Positions 9,007 through 18,642 of a DNA stretch of 64,000 bases are shown in pieces. This DNA comes from Aquabacter cavernae (lineage in GTDB: Bacteria; Pseudomonadota; Alphaproteobacteria; Rhizobiales; Xanthobacteraceae). The DNA is taken from contig NZ_RWKV01000016.1 of NCBI RefSeq assembly GCF_003993795.1, forward strand, positions 1 through 64,000, in the 5' to 3' direction. A program made the translations under genes and the position numbers. The notes under the pieces are model-generated. The model saw only the letters and a program-made list of their open reading frames with translations. It ran no database searches and was not told the DNA's origin. Every line of letters starts with the position of its first letter. Position 1 is the stretch's first letter.

Positions 9007-9777
9007 TCAGCGCAGGACGCGTTGAAGGAATTCCGCGGTGCGCGGATGGGACGGGTTGGTGAAGATCTTTTCCGGCGTGTCGATTTCGACGCGATTGCCG
9101 TCGTCCATCATCATCACGCGGTCGGCCACATCGCGGGCGAAGGCCATTTCGTGGGTGACCACCACCATGGTCATGCCGTCGGCCGCGAGGGCGCGCATCA
9201 CGTCCAGAACCTCGCCCACCAGTTCCGGATCGAGCGCCGAGGTGGGCTCGTCGAACAGCATCACCTCCGGGTTCATGGCGAGCGCGCGGGCGATGGCAGC
9301 CCGCTGCTGCTGGCCGCCGGACAGGGTCTCGGGATAGACATCCACCTTCGCGGAAAGGCCCACCCGATCCAGCAGGGAGCGGGCCTGCGCGACCGCGTCC
9401 TCGCGCTTGCGCCTCTGGACCACGATGGGCCCCTCGATGACGTTTTCGAGGACGCTCATGTGCGGGAACAGGTTGAAGTTCTGGGACACCATGCCCATGC
9501 GCGCCCGCACCGCCGCGATGCGGGCCGGCTTGTCCTTCACAAGCGCGCCGCTGGCGCTCTTGCGGTAGCCGACGAGCTGATCCCCCAGCCAGATCTCGCC
9601 GAAATCATAGGCCTCCAGGAAGTTCATGCACCGCAGAAACGTGCTCTTCCCGGAACCGCTCGGGCCGATGATGGCCAGCACTTCGCCTTTGGTGATGTCG
9701 AGGTCGATGCCCTTCAGAACCTGGTGGGTCCCAAACGATTTCTGCACATTACGTGCCTTGATCATGATCTCTTTCAT
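9007..9777 (-). CDS. ABC transporter ATP-binding protein, polar amino-acid type
   Basis: This 256-residue ATPase has Walker [11 protein letters not shown]-loop [16 protein letters not shown], signature [16 protein letters not shown], Walker [15 protein letters not shown] and the H-loop VVTHEM. It closely follows the GlnQ/HisP pattern and would energise uptake with the adjacent permease and binding protein. The ATG at 9777 overlaps the permease stop codon (ATGA), indicating translational coupling. An upstream ATG at 9792 is possible but would lengthen the overlap. Confidence 0.93.
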   Translation of the reverse strand: MKEIMIKARNVQKSFGTHQVLKGIDLDITKGEVLAIIGPSGSGKSTFLRCMNFLEAYDFGEIWLGDQLVGYRKSASGALVKDKPARIAAVRARMGMVSQNFNLFPHMSVLENVIEGPIVVQRRKREDAVAQARSLLDRVGLSAKVDVYPETLSGGQQQRAAIARALAMNPEVMLFDEPTSALDPELVGEVLDVMRALAADGMTMVVVTHEMAFARDVADRVMMMDDGNRVEIDTPEKIFTNPSHPRTAEFLQRVLR

Positions 9778-10439
9778 TGGCGCAGCTGCCACTTCCGCTC
9801 GAGGCGCTGCGAGGCATAGATGATGGGGTAGATGATGACTGCGAAGGCCACGGCCAATACGGTGTAGATCTCCAGCGGCCGGTAGGTGCTGTTGATGAGG
9901 TTGTTTGCCTCGTGAAGCAGCTCGTAGACCGCCAGGGCCGAGCCCAGCGTCGTCAGCTTGATGAGCGAGGCGAACTCATTGATGAAGGGCGGGATCATCC
10001 GCCGGATCGCCTGGGGCAGGATGATCCTGCGCATGGACTGCGAATAGCTCATGCCGATGGCGCGCGCGGCGTCCCACTGGCCCTTGCTGATGGAATTCAC
10101 CCCGGCCCGGAAGATCTCGCCGAAATAGGCCGCCGCATGCAGGCCGAGGCCCACGGACACCGAGGCGGTGTTGCTCAACTGGAGCCCCGTGAGGATCGGC
10201 AGCGAATAATAGATCCAGACCAGCTGCACGAGCGCGGGCGTGGAGCGGAACAGCTCGATGAAGGTGGCGGCCGGGGCGCGCAGCAGGACCATCTCGCTGC
10301 GCCGCATGAGGCCGAGCGCAAGACCCAGGGTCAGCCCGATCAGCGTCGCCCAGAAGGTGATCTGGGCCGTCACGATCGCGCCGCGGATGAAGACCGCGCG
10401 ATAGTCCCAGACGATCTGGAAGTGCCAGGTATAATCCAT
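9774..10439 (-). CDS. ABC transporter permease, polar amino-acid type (HisM/GlnP family)
   Basis: This 221-residue membrane protein has about five transmembrane helices and the EAA loop region [20 protein letters not shown] followed by [16 protein letters not shown]. The N-terminal segment ([20 protein letters not shown]) is typical of the His/Glu/Gln/Arg/opine permease family. Only one permease gene is present, so a homodimer is likely. It is the first gene of the seven-gene minus-strand operon (permease, ATPase, binding protein, deacetylase-like, FAD hydroxylase, D-2-hydroxyacid dehydrogenase, M20). Confidence 0.92.
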   Translation of the reverse strand: MDYTWHFQIVWDYRAVFIRGAIVTAQITFWATLIGLTLGLALGLMRRSEMVLLRAPAATFIELFRSTPALVQLVWIYYSLPILTGLQLSNTASVSVGLGLHAAAYFGEIFRAGVNSISKGQWDAARAIGMSYSQSMRRIILPQAIRRMIPPFINEFASLIKLTTLGSALAVYELLHEANNLINSTYRPLEIYTVLAVAFAVIIYPIIYASQRLERKWQLRQ

Positions 10440-10487
10440 AGGGTGTAGATCAGCCTCCAGACACTACCATATGTTGCGTCATCATCT

Positions 10488-10504
10488 TTGCATGCTGCAT
10501 GCAA
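10488..10504. promoter_or_regulatory. Perfect inverted repeat, candidate GntR operator for the ABC operon
   Basis: TTGCATG (10488-10494) and CATGCAA (10498-10504) form perfect 7-bp arms around CTG. The site lies 49 bp upstream of the permease start, in the 394-bp gap shared with a divergent GntR gene, and contains the 8-mer TGCATGCA. The rest of the gap shows no gene-like frame. Operator function is inferred. Confidence 0.6.
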
Positions 10505-10751
10505 CTTTTTAAGCAAAGCAAGGCATGTGCCAGCCGAACGATGGCGGACCTTAGGTGCGATTACGGAGGCCCATGCGGGATCGGAAACGGGGTGAAAAGT
10601 GGCGTCCGAGGCAAAGCCGTGCCCAATTCGCTGGCACCTGCCGCAGCGTTAATCAGAACACGAGGCGGTCGCGCTGCTCTTCATTCCACCGAAGGCCCTT
10701 CGAATGCGCGCGCCCCCTTGAACTTCGCGCCGACGCGCTGCAAGTCTCACT

Positions 10752-10761
10752 CTGCATGCAG
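10752..10761. promoter_or_regulatory. Palindrome CTGCATGCAG, second candidate GntR site
   Basis: This 10-bp perfect palindrome shares the TGCATGCA core with the site at 10488-10504. It sits 73 bp before the divergent GntR start, where it could serve autoregulation. Confidence 0.45.
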
Positions 10762-10833
10762 CCCATCGCGGGTTCGCCGCAGGTCCGCCCAAGGCGAGAT
10801 TGCGAGACGGGCTGCGCCTAAGACGCCCGGAAG

Positions 10834-11592
10834 ATGGGCAAGGGATCAGAGGCCGGGAGAATGCGGAACAGTGCGGGGGAAAATGGGGGATCTTCCGGGC
10901 AGCAGACAGATCCTGCCGAACCGTCCCGGCTCCAGCGGACCGTTCTCGTGCAGCCGCTGACGCCTGCCGTCACGCGATCGGCGCGCGTGGCGGATCAGGT
11001 CTATCGCCATCTGCGCCGGGCCATCATTTCCGGCGAGATCGAATCCGGCGCCCGCCTGCGGGAAGTCGAGATCGCCCAGACGCTGAATGTCAGCCGGACG
11101 CCCGTCCGCGAAGCCATCTCCCGCCTCATCGGCGACCTGCTGGTGCGCGAGCACGAGACCACGGGCGTCGAGGTGGTCGATATGGCCAGCGACATGATGG
11201 ACGTCCACCATATCCGCGAATCCCTCGAACTGTGCGCGGCCCGCCTTGCCGCGGAGCGCATCACCGACGCGCAGCTTCAGTTGCTGGAAGACCTCGTGGA
11301 GAGGGGACAGACCGCCTCGCCCGAAGAGCGGGTGCGCATCAACCACCAGTTCCACGTCACCATCATCCAGGCCTCGGGCTCGCCGCGCCTGATCGAGATG
11401 ATCACCAGCTTCAACGAATATTTCCTGCATCCCGCCTGGATCACGCGCAGGGAAAAGAAGCTGGTCGGCCAGGCGCTCCGGGATCACAAGCAGATCGTTG
11501 ACGCGCTGCGCGCCCGCTCCCCGGACCAGACGGAGAAGATCCTCCGCCGCCACCTGAAGCTCGGCCTCATGCAACTGGCCGACGGCGGGTGA
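10834..11592 (+). CDS. GntR-family transcriptional regulator (FadR/FCD type)
   Basis: This protein has 252 residues from the first ATG. A winged helix spans about residues 50-115 (VADQVYRHLRRAIISGEI, then EIAQTLNVSRTPVREAI). An FCD effector domain follows, with metal-binding-type residues in MMDVHHIRESLE, NHQFHVTIIQASGS and DHKQIVDALR. The disordered first 45 residues suggest that the true start may be 10861 or later. It is divergent from the ABC/catabolic operon, and two TGCATGCA palindromes lie between them, so it probably regulates that operon in response to substrate. Confidence 0.88.
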   Translation: MGKGSEAGRMRNSAGENGGSSGQQTDPAEPSRLQRTVLVQPLTPAVTRSARVADQVYRHLRRAIISGEIESGARLREVEIAQTLNVSRTPVREAISRLIGDLLVREHETTGVEVVDMASDMMDVHHIRESLELCAARLAAERITDAQLQLLEDLVERGQTASPEERVRINHQFHVTIIQASGSPRLIEMITSFNEYFLHPAWITRREKKLVGQALRDHKQIVDALRARSPDQTEKILRRHLKLGLMQLADGG

Positions 11593-11818
11593 GGGCAGAA
11601 ACCTTCGACGTGGCGCCGACCGCAGGCCCGACCATCAATTCGGACCGACGTGATCGCCTTCCGCTCACCGCTCCCGGCGGATGCGCGGCGTGGCCCGCCT
11701 CGTCTCACATGCCCCAGGATCGAGATCGACCCACGGCAGGCAGCCAAGCATGCCATCTCGGGCCGGGCGCTTCCCCCTGCCCGAGATGGAGCTTACGCAT
11801 GCGTGTGGCTTTGGGTGC

Positions 11819-12304
11819 TCAAGCGCCCTTGATCGCCGCCTGCAGCTTCTCTTCCTGCTCCGTGGAGAGGTTGGTCCAGAGCACCTTCCCACCGAACTTG
11901 GACATGTCAGCCACGACCTTGTCGGCGGTGACCTTCCGAACGAGCACGCACAAGGCCGCCTGTCCGATGCCCAGCGCGGAGCTGGCCTGCTTGACGAAGT
12001 CGTCGTTGATGCCGACGTCCGTGAACCTGCCCGCGAGCGCCCCGGCACCCGCTCCCACGGCCATGCCCAGCAGCGGGTTGAGGAACAACAGGCCCACAAG
12101 GCCGCCCCAGAGGCCGCCGGAAGCCGCGCCGGTCAACGTGGTATTGACCAGCTGGTGCAGCTTGATGGAGCCGTCTTCCTGGCGCACGGCGATGACGGCG
12201 TCGCCCAGCTCGATCAGGTATTCCTTCTGCAGCTTCAGCAATTCCTGCCGCGCAGCCTCCGCCTTTTCCTCATTCTCATACGCAACAACGATAAGGTCGG
12301 CCAT
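11819..12304 (-). CDS. DUF1269 family membrane-associated protein
   Basis: This 161-residue protein starts MADLIVVAYENEEKAEAARQ and contains a glycine-rich hydrophobic hairpin (GAASGGLWGGLVGLLFL and GMAVGAGAGALAGRFTDVGI, about residues 60-100). It ends in a TLSTEQEEKLQAAI-like tail. This is the standard layout of DUF1269, whose function is unknown. The ATG at 12304 follows a strong AGGAGGG site; the longer open frame upstream lacks one. It is probably monocistronic or transcribed after the molybdoenzyme gene region upstream on the same strand. Confidence 0.85.
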   Translation of the reverse strand: MADLIVVAYENEEKAEAARQELLKLQKEYLIELGDAVIAVRQEDGSIKLHQLVNTTLTGAASGGLWGGLVGLLFLNPLLGMAVGAGAGALAGRFTDVGINDDFVKQASSALGIGQAALCVLVRKVTADKVVADMSKFGGKVLWTNLSTEQEEKLQAAIKGA

Positions 12305-12440
12305 GATACCCTCCTGCGCTGGAGACACGCCTTCATTCGGAAGCGTTTTCTCGCAACTCACTATATGCACATTGAACACTACGGCCCTTTGACCGGCCGG
12401 TGCCGGGAATAGCTTAAGCCCGAGCTTATGGGAACGGGTG

Positions 12441-14726
12441 TCAGCCCTGCCCCACCTGCGCCGCGGGGCGCAGCCGGACAGGCACGGACTTGTAGCTCGG
12501 AACACCGCTGGCGCGGTCGTAATCCTTATATCCAATCAGCACGTTCGCTTCGGGATAATAGGCCGCAACCGACCCGCGGGCGATGGGATAGGACACCGCC
12601 GTGACCCCGGCGAGGACCCGGTCTTCCTGCGCGACAATGTCGATGCAGTCCCCATGCGCGAGCCCCGCATCGGCAAGGTCATCGGGGTGGATGAACACCA
12701 CGTCCCGCCGCCCCGTCACGCCGCGATAGCGGTCGTTCAGGCCGTAAATGGTGGTGTTGTATTGGTCGTGGCTGCGCAAGGTGGTGCAGACGAGCGTGCC
12801 TTCATCACGCCCGTCATCCTCGTCGAGCGCCGAGGAGGTGAGGAAATGCGCCTTGCCGTCCGGCGTGTTCCATTTGCGCTCCGATGCCGGAACCGGCAGG
12901 CGAAAGCCGCCGGGGGTGCGGATGCGGGCGTTGAAATCCGCGAAATCCGGAAACACCTCCTCGATCTTGTCCCGGATGCGGTCATAGTCCGCCACCATGC
13001 CCTCCCAATCGATGGTGCTGTCGGGCAGCGTCGCGCGGGCGATGGCCGCGAGGATGGACACTTCGGAGCGCAATTGGTCCGACGCCGGCTTCAGGCGTCC
13101 GCGCGAGGCGTGGACCATGGACATGGAATCCTCGACCGTCACCGACTGGGCGACACCCCCCTGCAGGTCGCGCTCGGTGCGGCCGAGGCACGGAAGGACA
13201 TAGGTGTGCTTGGCGGTCAGCAGCGCCGAGCGATTGAGCTTGGTGATGATCTGGACATTCAGGTCCATCCCACGGAACGCGGCGAACGCCACCTGCGGGT
13301 CGGGCATGGCCACGGCGAAATTGCCGCCCAGCCCGATGAAGGCGCGCGACGATCCATCGGCCAACGCGGCCAGCGTGCGGACCGCATTGTGCCCGTGCTT
13401 GCGCGGCGCCTGGATGCCGAATGCCTTGTCCAGGCGCGCAAGGAAGGGTTCCGCCGGGATTTCCGTGATGCCGACCGTGCGGTCGCCCTGCACGTTGCTA
13501 TGTCCGCGCAGCGGGCAAATGCCGGCGCCTTCCTTGCCCATGTTTCCGCGCAGCAGGAGCAGATTGACCACCTGGCGGACATTCTCGGTGCCGTGGCGGT
13601 GCTGGGTGATCCCCATGCCATAGCAGGCGATGACGCGCTCGGCCGACCAGTAGGTCTCGGCCATGCCCTCTATGGCCGCCCGCGTGAGGCCGGAGCGATG
13701 CTCGATATCGGTCCATTCGGTGCCGTTGAGATCCGCGACGAGGTCCTCAAAGCCGACCGTATGCTCGCCGATGAACACGCGATCCAGCAGGCCGGGACCG
13801 CCATTGCCGAGATCGGCGGTGTCGGCGGCCAGAAGGGCCTTCATCATGCCCTTCAGCACGGCCACGTCCCCGCCGACCTTCACCTGATGGTAGGAGGACG
13901 CGAGGGGCGTGGACTGGAGGGTAAGCATCTCCACGGGGCTCTGCGGCGGGGCGAAGCGCTCCAGGCCGCGTTCCTTCAACGGGTTGAGCACGACGATGGG
14001 CTTGCCGCGCAGCGAAACCTCGCGCAGCGTGGTCAGCATGCGGGGATGATTGGTTCCCGGATTGTGGCCGATGCAGAACACCGCGTCCGCCGCATCGAAA
14101 TCCTCCAGCGTCACCGTGCCCTTCCCCACGCCGATGGACTGGGGCAGCCCCACGCTGGTGGGCTCGTGGCACATGTTCGAGCAATCGGGGAAATTGTTGG
14201 TGCCGAACGCCCGCGCGAACAGCTGGTAGATGAAGGCCGCCTCGTTGGAGGCCCGGCCGGACGTGTAGAATTCCGCCTGGTCGGGATGATCAAGTGCCTG
14301 CAGCTGCGCGGCGATCCCCGCGATGGCCTCCTCCCAGGAGACCGGCACCATACAGTCCGTGGCGGGATCATAGCGCAGCGGCTCGGTGAGCCGGCCGACA
14401 TTCTCCAGGTCATGATCCGACCAGGTCCACAGCTCGGAAACGGTATGGCCGGCGAGGAACTCCGCCGTCACGCGCTTGGAGGTGGCTTCCCACGTCACGG
14501 CCTTGGCGCCGTTCTCGCAGAACTCAAAGGATGAGGTGTGCTTGGGATCAGGCCACGCGCAGCCGGGGCAATCGAAGCCGTCAGGCTGGTTCATCTCCAT
14601 CAGCGCGCGGGTATCCGGGCTGGTGCCCATTTCGTTGCGCACCGCCTTCGCTACGGCGGCAAGCGCGCCCCACCCGCCGGCCGGGCCGGAATAAGGGGCG
14701 ACGCCTTCAACAGGTTCATTGCTCAT
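12441..14726 (-). CDS. FdhF/YdeP-family molybdopterin oxidoreductase
   Basis: This 761-residue protein of the DMSO-reductase superfamily has YdeP-branch features: an N-terminal FDCPGCAWPDPK motif rather than the four-Cys Fe-S loop of formate dehydrogenase, the NMCHEPTSVGLPQSIG segment around the expected Mo-ligand region, CIGHNPGTNHPRML and a C-terminal molydopterin-dinucleotide-binding domain (FIHPDDLADAGLAHGD). There is no in-frame UGA, so it is not a selenoprotein. E. coli YdeP is linked to acid resistance; the true substrate of the family is not established. The ATG at 14726 has GAGG eight bases upstream. The mop molbindin gene at 63200 may belong to the same molybdenum economy. Confidence 0.9.
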   Translation of the reverse strand: MSNEPVEGVAPYSGPAGGWGALAAVAKAVRNEMGTSPDTRALMEMNQPDGFDCPGCAWPDPKHTSSFEFCENGAKAVTWEATSKRVTAEFLAGHTVSELWTWSDHDLENVGRLTEPLRYDPATDCMVPVSWEEAIAGIAAQLQALDHPDQAEFYTSGRASNEAAFIYQLFARAFGTNNFPDCSNMCHEPTSVGLPQSIGVGKGTVTLEDFDAADAVFCIGHNPGTNHPRMLTTLREVSLRGKPIVVLNPLKERGLERFAPPQSPVEMLTLQSTPLASSYHQVKVGGDVAVLKGMMKALLAADTADLGNGGPGLLDRVFIGEHTVGFEDLVADLNGTEWTDIEHRSGLTRAAIEGMAETYWSAERVIACYGMGITQHRHGTENVRQVVNLLLLRGNMGKEGAGICPLRGHSNVQGDRTVGITEIPAEPFLARLDKAFGIQAPRKHGHNAVRTLAALADGSSRAFIGLGGNFAVAMPDPQVAFAAFRGMDLNVQIITKLNRSALLTAKHTYVLPCLGRTERDLQGGVAQSVTVEDSMSMVHASRGRLKPASDQLRSEVSILAAIARATLPDSTIDWEGMVADYDRIRDKIEEVFPDFADFNARIRTPGGFRLPVPASERKWNTPDGKAHFLTSSALDEDDGRDEGTLVCTTLRSHDQYNTTIYGLNDRYRGVTGRRDVVFIHPDDLADAGLAHGDCIDIVAQEDRVLAGVTAVSYPIARGSVAAYYPEANVLIGYKDYDRASGVPSYKSVPVRLRPAAQVGQG

Positions 14727-14862
14727 GGGACGACCTCGTTGGCTCGGTGACGAATGGACTGAACACATCCCGCCTCTGCTGCGCTGCGCGCGACAGCCGA
14801 TGAGCGGGACGGAAAACGCATAAGCTCGAACTCAATCTCGTCGCGCATCGCCCGCGCAGGTG

Positions 14863-16542
14863 TCAGCCCGGCGTGACCAACACACCTGCCTCCAGCCGCA
14901 CGATTTCGTCGGCGAAGGCTTGTGCTGCGGCGGGATCGTGCGTGATCAGGAGCGTGGTGCGCCCATGGGTGGCCATGGCGAGGGAGGCCAGAAGGCGACG
15001 CGCGGTTGTTGCGTCGAGGTTTTCCGTGGGCTCGTCCAGCACCAGAATGCGCGGCTCCCGCACCAAGGCGCGGGCCAGGACCAGCCGCCGCGCTTCGCCC
15101 GCCGACAGCCGCGTGCCGCCTTCGCCCACGAATGTGTCCAGACCATCGGGCAGGCGCGCCACGACATCGGACAACAACGCTGCATCCAGAGCGCGCGCCA
15201 TGGCCGCCTCGTCGGCCTCCGGCGCCGCCATGAGTAGGTTGGCCCGGATGGAGCTGTTGAACAGATGGGTCTCCTGCGCGGCCACGCCCACCAAGGCGCG
15301 CAGATCCTCCGGGCGATACAGGCGCAGATCGTGCCCGCCGAGCCGGATGTCGCCGTCATACTCCCAGAAGCGCAGCAGAAGGCGCCCGATGGAACTCTTG
15401 CCCGCCCCGCTCGGCCCGAGGATGGCGATCCGCCGCCCGCTGGGGATATGCAGGTCCAGCCCGTCGAGCGCGAACGGGGCCGCCGGCCCGTACCGCAGGC
15501 GCACGGCGGAAAAGCGCAGGCTGAAATCGTCCGGGACGGGTGAAGGCGCGACCGGGGATGTCACGTCCGGCGGCGTGTCCGCGAGGGCGAACATGCGGCG
15601 CGCGGCGGCCATCACCTCGCCCCAGCGCTGCACGGCGGCCGGCAAGGTCGCGACGGCCTCGAAGCTCGCCAGCGCCGCCAGGGTGAGCGCGGGGGCCATG
15701 GCCGGTGCGAGCGCGCCCGCCGTCACGCCGGCGATGGCCAGGACGGCGACGCCCCACAAAGCGAGGGACGCGCACAGGCCGAAGGCCGCCTCCGCCAAAG
15801 CACCATAGGCAGCAGCGCGCCGCTGGGCTTCCAGCAGGCGCCCGCTGATCCCGTCGATGGCCGCAAGCTGGCGCCCGCCGGCGCCCGCCGCCCGCAGGTC
15901 CGGCGCGCCCTGGACGAGATCCACCAGGGCCACCCGTAATTCGGCGCGCAAATGCACCGTTTCCGCGCTCGGCCGGGCGGCGGCCCGGCGTGTGAGCGCC
16001 GGCACGAGCCCGCCCGCGCACAGCAGCAGGCCCGCCACCACCACGGCCGCAGGTGGATGCAGGAGCGACAGGACGGCGATGATCGCCACCGCGCAGACGA
16101 GGGACACGGCGAGCGGCGTCCCCAGCCGCAGGAATGCGTGCTGGAGGGTGTCGATATCCGCCTGGAGGCTGGAGGCGAGATCGGCGCCCCGGCGGTCCTG
16201 AAGCTGGCCCGGCGAGAGGGGGATGAGGCGGCGGAACAGCCAGAGCCGCAGATGCGCCACGACGCGGAAGACCGCTTCATGGCTCAGGATACGATCCAGA
16301 TAGCGCCCGCCGGTCCGCAGGATGGCGAAGAACCGGATCCCCGCCGCAGGCAGGAAATAGTTCATCATCCCGGTGGTGACACCGGCGATGGCCATGGAGG
16401 CGATGAACCAGCCCGCCACCGCCATGAGGCCGAAGCTGGCGAGAATGGTGACGCAGGCGGCGAGCCCGGCGAGCAGCATCCAGCCGCGCTGCGCGCCCGC
16501 GAGGCCCAATAGCCGGCCGAGGAGGGCGAAGTCCCCCTTCAT
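14863..16542 (-). CDS. cydC: Thiol reductant ABC exporter subunit CydC
   Basis: This 559-residue fused membrane/ATPase half-transporter has six N-terminal membrane helices (WMLLAGLAACVTILASFGLM and following). Its ATPase domain carries Walker A LGPSGAGKSS, signature LSAGEARRLVLARAL and Walker B ILVLDEPTENLD. It pairs with CydD to export glutathione and cysteine to the periplasm, needed for cytochrome bd assembly. The start overlaps the cydD stop (ATGA), so the two subunits are coupled. Confidence 0.95.
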   Translation of the reverse strand: MKGDFALLGRLLGLAGAQRGWMLLAGLAACVTILASFGLMAVAGWFIASMAIAGVTTGMMNYFLPAAGIRFFAILRTGGRYLDRILSHEAVFRVVAHLRLWLFRRLIPLSPGQLQDRRGADLASSLQADIDTLQHAFLRLGTPLAVSLVCAVAIIAVLSLLHPPAAVVVAGLLLCAGGLVPALTRRAAARPSAETVHLRAELRVALVDLVQGAPDLRAAGAGGRQLAAIDGISGRLLEAQRRAAAYGALAEAAFGLCASLALWGVAVLAIAGVTAGALAPAMAPALTLAALASFEAVATLPAAVQRWGEVMAAARRMFALADTPPDVTSPVAPSPVPDDFSLRFSAVRLRYGPAAPFALDGLDLHIPSGRRIAILGPSGAGKSSIGRLLLRFWEYDGDIRLGGHDLRLYRPEDLRALVGVAAQETHLFNSSIRANLLMAAPEADEAAMARALDAALLSDVVARLPDGLDTFVGEGGTRLSAGEARRLVLARALVREPRILVLDEPTENLDATTARRLLASLAMATHGRTTLLITHDPAAAQAFADEIVRLEAGVLVTPG

Positions 16543-18302
16543 GGCGCAAGCCCCGCATCGCGCAGCAGGGCGGAGAAGCGCGCGCCATCCGCCATGAGCT
16601 GCGCACGAGCCCCCGCCTCCACGATGCGCCCGTGATCCATGAAGAGGATGCGGTCCGCACGCTCCACCGTGGCGAGGCGATGGGCCACCACCAGCGTCGT
16701 GCGTTCGCGGGCGAGGTCGCGGACGGCCGCGCTCACCGCCGCCTCGGTCGCGCGGTCGAGGCCCGCCGTGCCTTCGTCCATGATGAGGAGGCGGGCATCC
16801 TGCTTGAGAAAGGAGCGGGCGAGAGCGATGCGCTGCACCTGCCCGCCCGAAAGGGTCTGGCCATGCTCACCCAGCGGCGTGTCATACCCTTTCGGGAGAG
16901 CCGCGATGAAAGCGTCCGCCGAGGCGTGGCGCGCGGCGGCACGCACCATTTCAAGATCGGCGGTGGGATCACCCAGCCGGATATTGTCCAGCACGCTGCC
17001 CGCGAACATGTGCGGCCGTTGCGGCACATAGGCGACGGCCCCCATGAAATGGGCCGGATCGAGGGCCCGCAGATCGTGACCGTCCACCAGGATGCGCCCG
17101 GACTGGGGGGTGAGGAAGCCGAGGAGCAGGCTCAGCAACGTGCTCTTGCCCGCCCCGCTCGCGCCCACCAGGGCCGTGATCTCGCCCGGCTTCAGGTCAA
17201 ATGAGACCCCATCCACGGCCGGCCGCCCATCCTCCCAGGCATAACCCACCGCCTCGCACCGCACGACGATGCGGGGGCCGAAGGCGGGGCGCGCGGCGCC
17301 GGGAGCGGGAGCCTTCTCGCGCAGCAGGCCGAGGATGCGCTCGCCCGCCGCCAGCGCTTCCATGCGGGCATGATAGTCCACGCCGAGCTGGCGCAGCGGC
17401 GCGTAGAATTCGGGCGCCAGCAGCAGCACGAAGAAGCCCGTCTCGAAAGCGAGCATCCCGTCCAGGAGACGGAAGCCGATGAGCACGGCCACCACCGCGA
17501 TGCCAACGGTGGCGAAGAATTCCAGCGCCAGCGCGGAGAGGAAGGCCACGCGCAGCACCTGCATGGTGGAGCGCCGGTAATCCTCCGATGCGGCGGCCAG
17601 GATCTCGGTTTCCCGCACTTCCGCATTCAACGCCTTGAGCGTGACAAGGCGCTGGAGCGCATCGAGAAGCCGGCCGGAAAGCCGCGTGAGGCTCTGCCAT
17701 TGCCGCCGGTTCATCCCTTCCGCCTTCTGGCCGAGGATGATCATGAAGAGCGGGATGACAGGGGCGGTGGCCAGGAGCACGAGGCCGGAAATCCAATCGC
17801 GCGGCAACACCACGGCCAGGATCACCAGAGGCAGCGTGGCGAGAATGCCCATATGGCTGAGGAAGCGGGAGACATAGGGCTCCAGCCCGTCCACGCCCTC
17901 GATGACGATGGTCGCGAGATCGCCGGAGGCGGACGCCCGGCGCGCGGGGGCCACCGCCTCCACATGGCGCAGCAGTTGTGTCCGCACCCGGGCCTTGAGG
18001 CGGGCGGCGGCGGCCAGCGCCGCGCGGTCGGCACCGTGGGTGAGCGCGAAGCGCAGCAGGAGCAGGGGCAGAACCGGCAGGAGCCAGGGCCACGCGGCCT
18101 CCACCCCGCCTTGCCCCATCACCACCGGCGCGATGGCGGCGGCGATGAGCCAGGCCTGGGGCACCACGAGCGCGGCGGAGAGGGCGCCGAGCGCCATGGC
18201 CCGGCGCAGCAGCGGCCCGCCGGCCGCCTTGGCTTCACCGCGCAACCATGGCTCGACACGGGCCGCCTGCGCGGACGATGCGGCCTCGCTCCCCTTACCC
18301 AT
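16539..18302 (-). CDS. cydD: Thiol reductant ABC exporter subunit CydD
   Basis: This 587-residue half-transporter has an N-terminal membrane domain and an ATPase domain with Walker A VGASGAGKST, signature LSGGQVQRIALARSFL and Walker B LLIMDEGTAGLD. The aspartate-glutamate-glycine variant of Walker B and the region EGVDGLEPYVSRFLSHM, equivalent to the E. coli CydD loop, support subunit D over C. It lies 68 bp after the cydX-like gene, so the whole bd oxidase maturation system is in one operon with its structural genes. Confidence 0.95.
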   Translation of the reverse strand: MGKGSEAASSAQAARVEPWLRGEAKAAGGPLLRRAMALGALSAALVVPQAWLIAAAIAPVVMGQGGVEAAWPWLLPVLPLLLLRFALTHGADRAALAAAARLKARVRTQLLRHVEAVAPARRASASGDLATIVIEGVDGLEPYVSRFLSHMGILATLPLVILAVVLPRDWISGLVLLATAPVIPLFMIILGQKAEGMNRRQWQSLTRLSGRLLDALQRLVTLKALNAEVRETEILAAASEDYRRSTMQVLRVAFLSALALEFFATVGIAVVAVLIGFRLLDGMLAFETGFFVLLLAPEFYAPLRQLGVDYHARMEALAAGERILGLLREKAPAPGAARPAFGPRIVVRCEAVGYAWEDGRPAVDGVSFDLKPGEITALVGASGAGKSTLLSLLLGFLTPQSGRILVDGHDLRALDPAHFMGAVAYVPQRPHMFAGSVLDNIRLGDPTADLEMVRAAARHASADAFIAALPKGYDTPLGEHGQTLSGGQVQRIALARSFLKQDARLLIMDEGTAGLDRATEAAVSAAVRDLARERTTLVVAHRLATVERADRILFMDHGRIVEAGARAQLMADGARFSALLRDAGLAP

Positions 18303-18370
18303 GGTCAGGCAAGGGGCGAGAAGGGAGGAGGAAGAGCGGGCGGATCACGAAGATGGACCGGCGCGAGGGC

Positions 18371-18631
18371 TCAGAGCCTCTTTGCGCCGTCGCCCTTGGC
18401 AGAGCCGGCGACGATGTGGACCACATCCCCCGCGGGCGCGGAGGCGTTGCCGCCGCCGGCCTTGGCCTCCTCCTGCGCCTCGAACAGGACGCCGGCGGAA
18501 ACCGCCACCAGGATCATGAAGCCTGTGCCGAGCACCCAGGAGAGATACCAGGGACCGTAATCCCCCAGGATCACCGCGATCACGATGGCGATGACCGAGA
18601 TCCCCATGGCGATGATATATTGCATGAACAT
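18371..18631 (-). CDS. CydX-like small subunit of cytochrome bd oxidase with an extra N-terminal helix
   Basis: This protein has 86 residues from the ATG at 18631, which has GAGGGGAT six bases upstream. A first transmembrane helix (MQYIIAMGISVIAIVIAVIL) is followed by GPWYLSWVLGTGFMILVAVS. That second segment matches the E. coli CydX pattern WYFAWILGT, including a Glu-rich tail (FEAQEEAK). CydX is normally a single-helix peptide of about 37-50 residues. Here it carries a preceding helix and a charged, Gly/Ala-rich tail of about 30 residues. The position directly after cydB fits. Assignment to CydX is from motif and position. Confidence 0.75.
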   Translation of the reverse strand: MFMQYIIAMGISVIAIVIAVILGDYGPWYLSWVLGTGFMILVAVSAGVLFEAQEEAKAGGGNASAPAGDVVHIVAGSAKGDGAKRL

Positions 18632-18642
18632 GGGCGATCCCC

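Noticed and set aside
12441..14726. Selenoprotein formate dehydrogenase
   Set aside because: The YdeP-type motifs and absence of an in-frame UGA or nearby SECIS-like hairpin rule it out.
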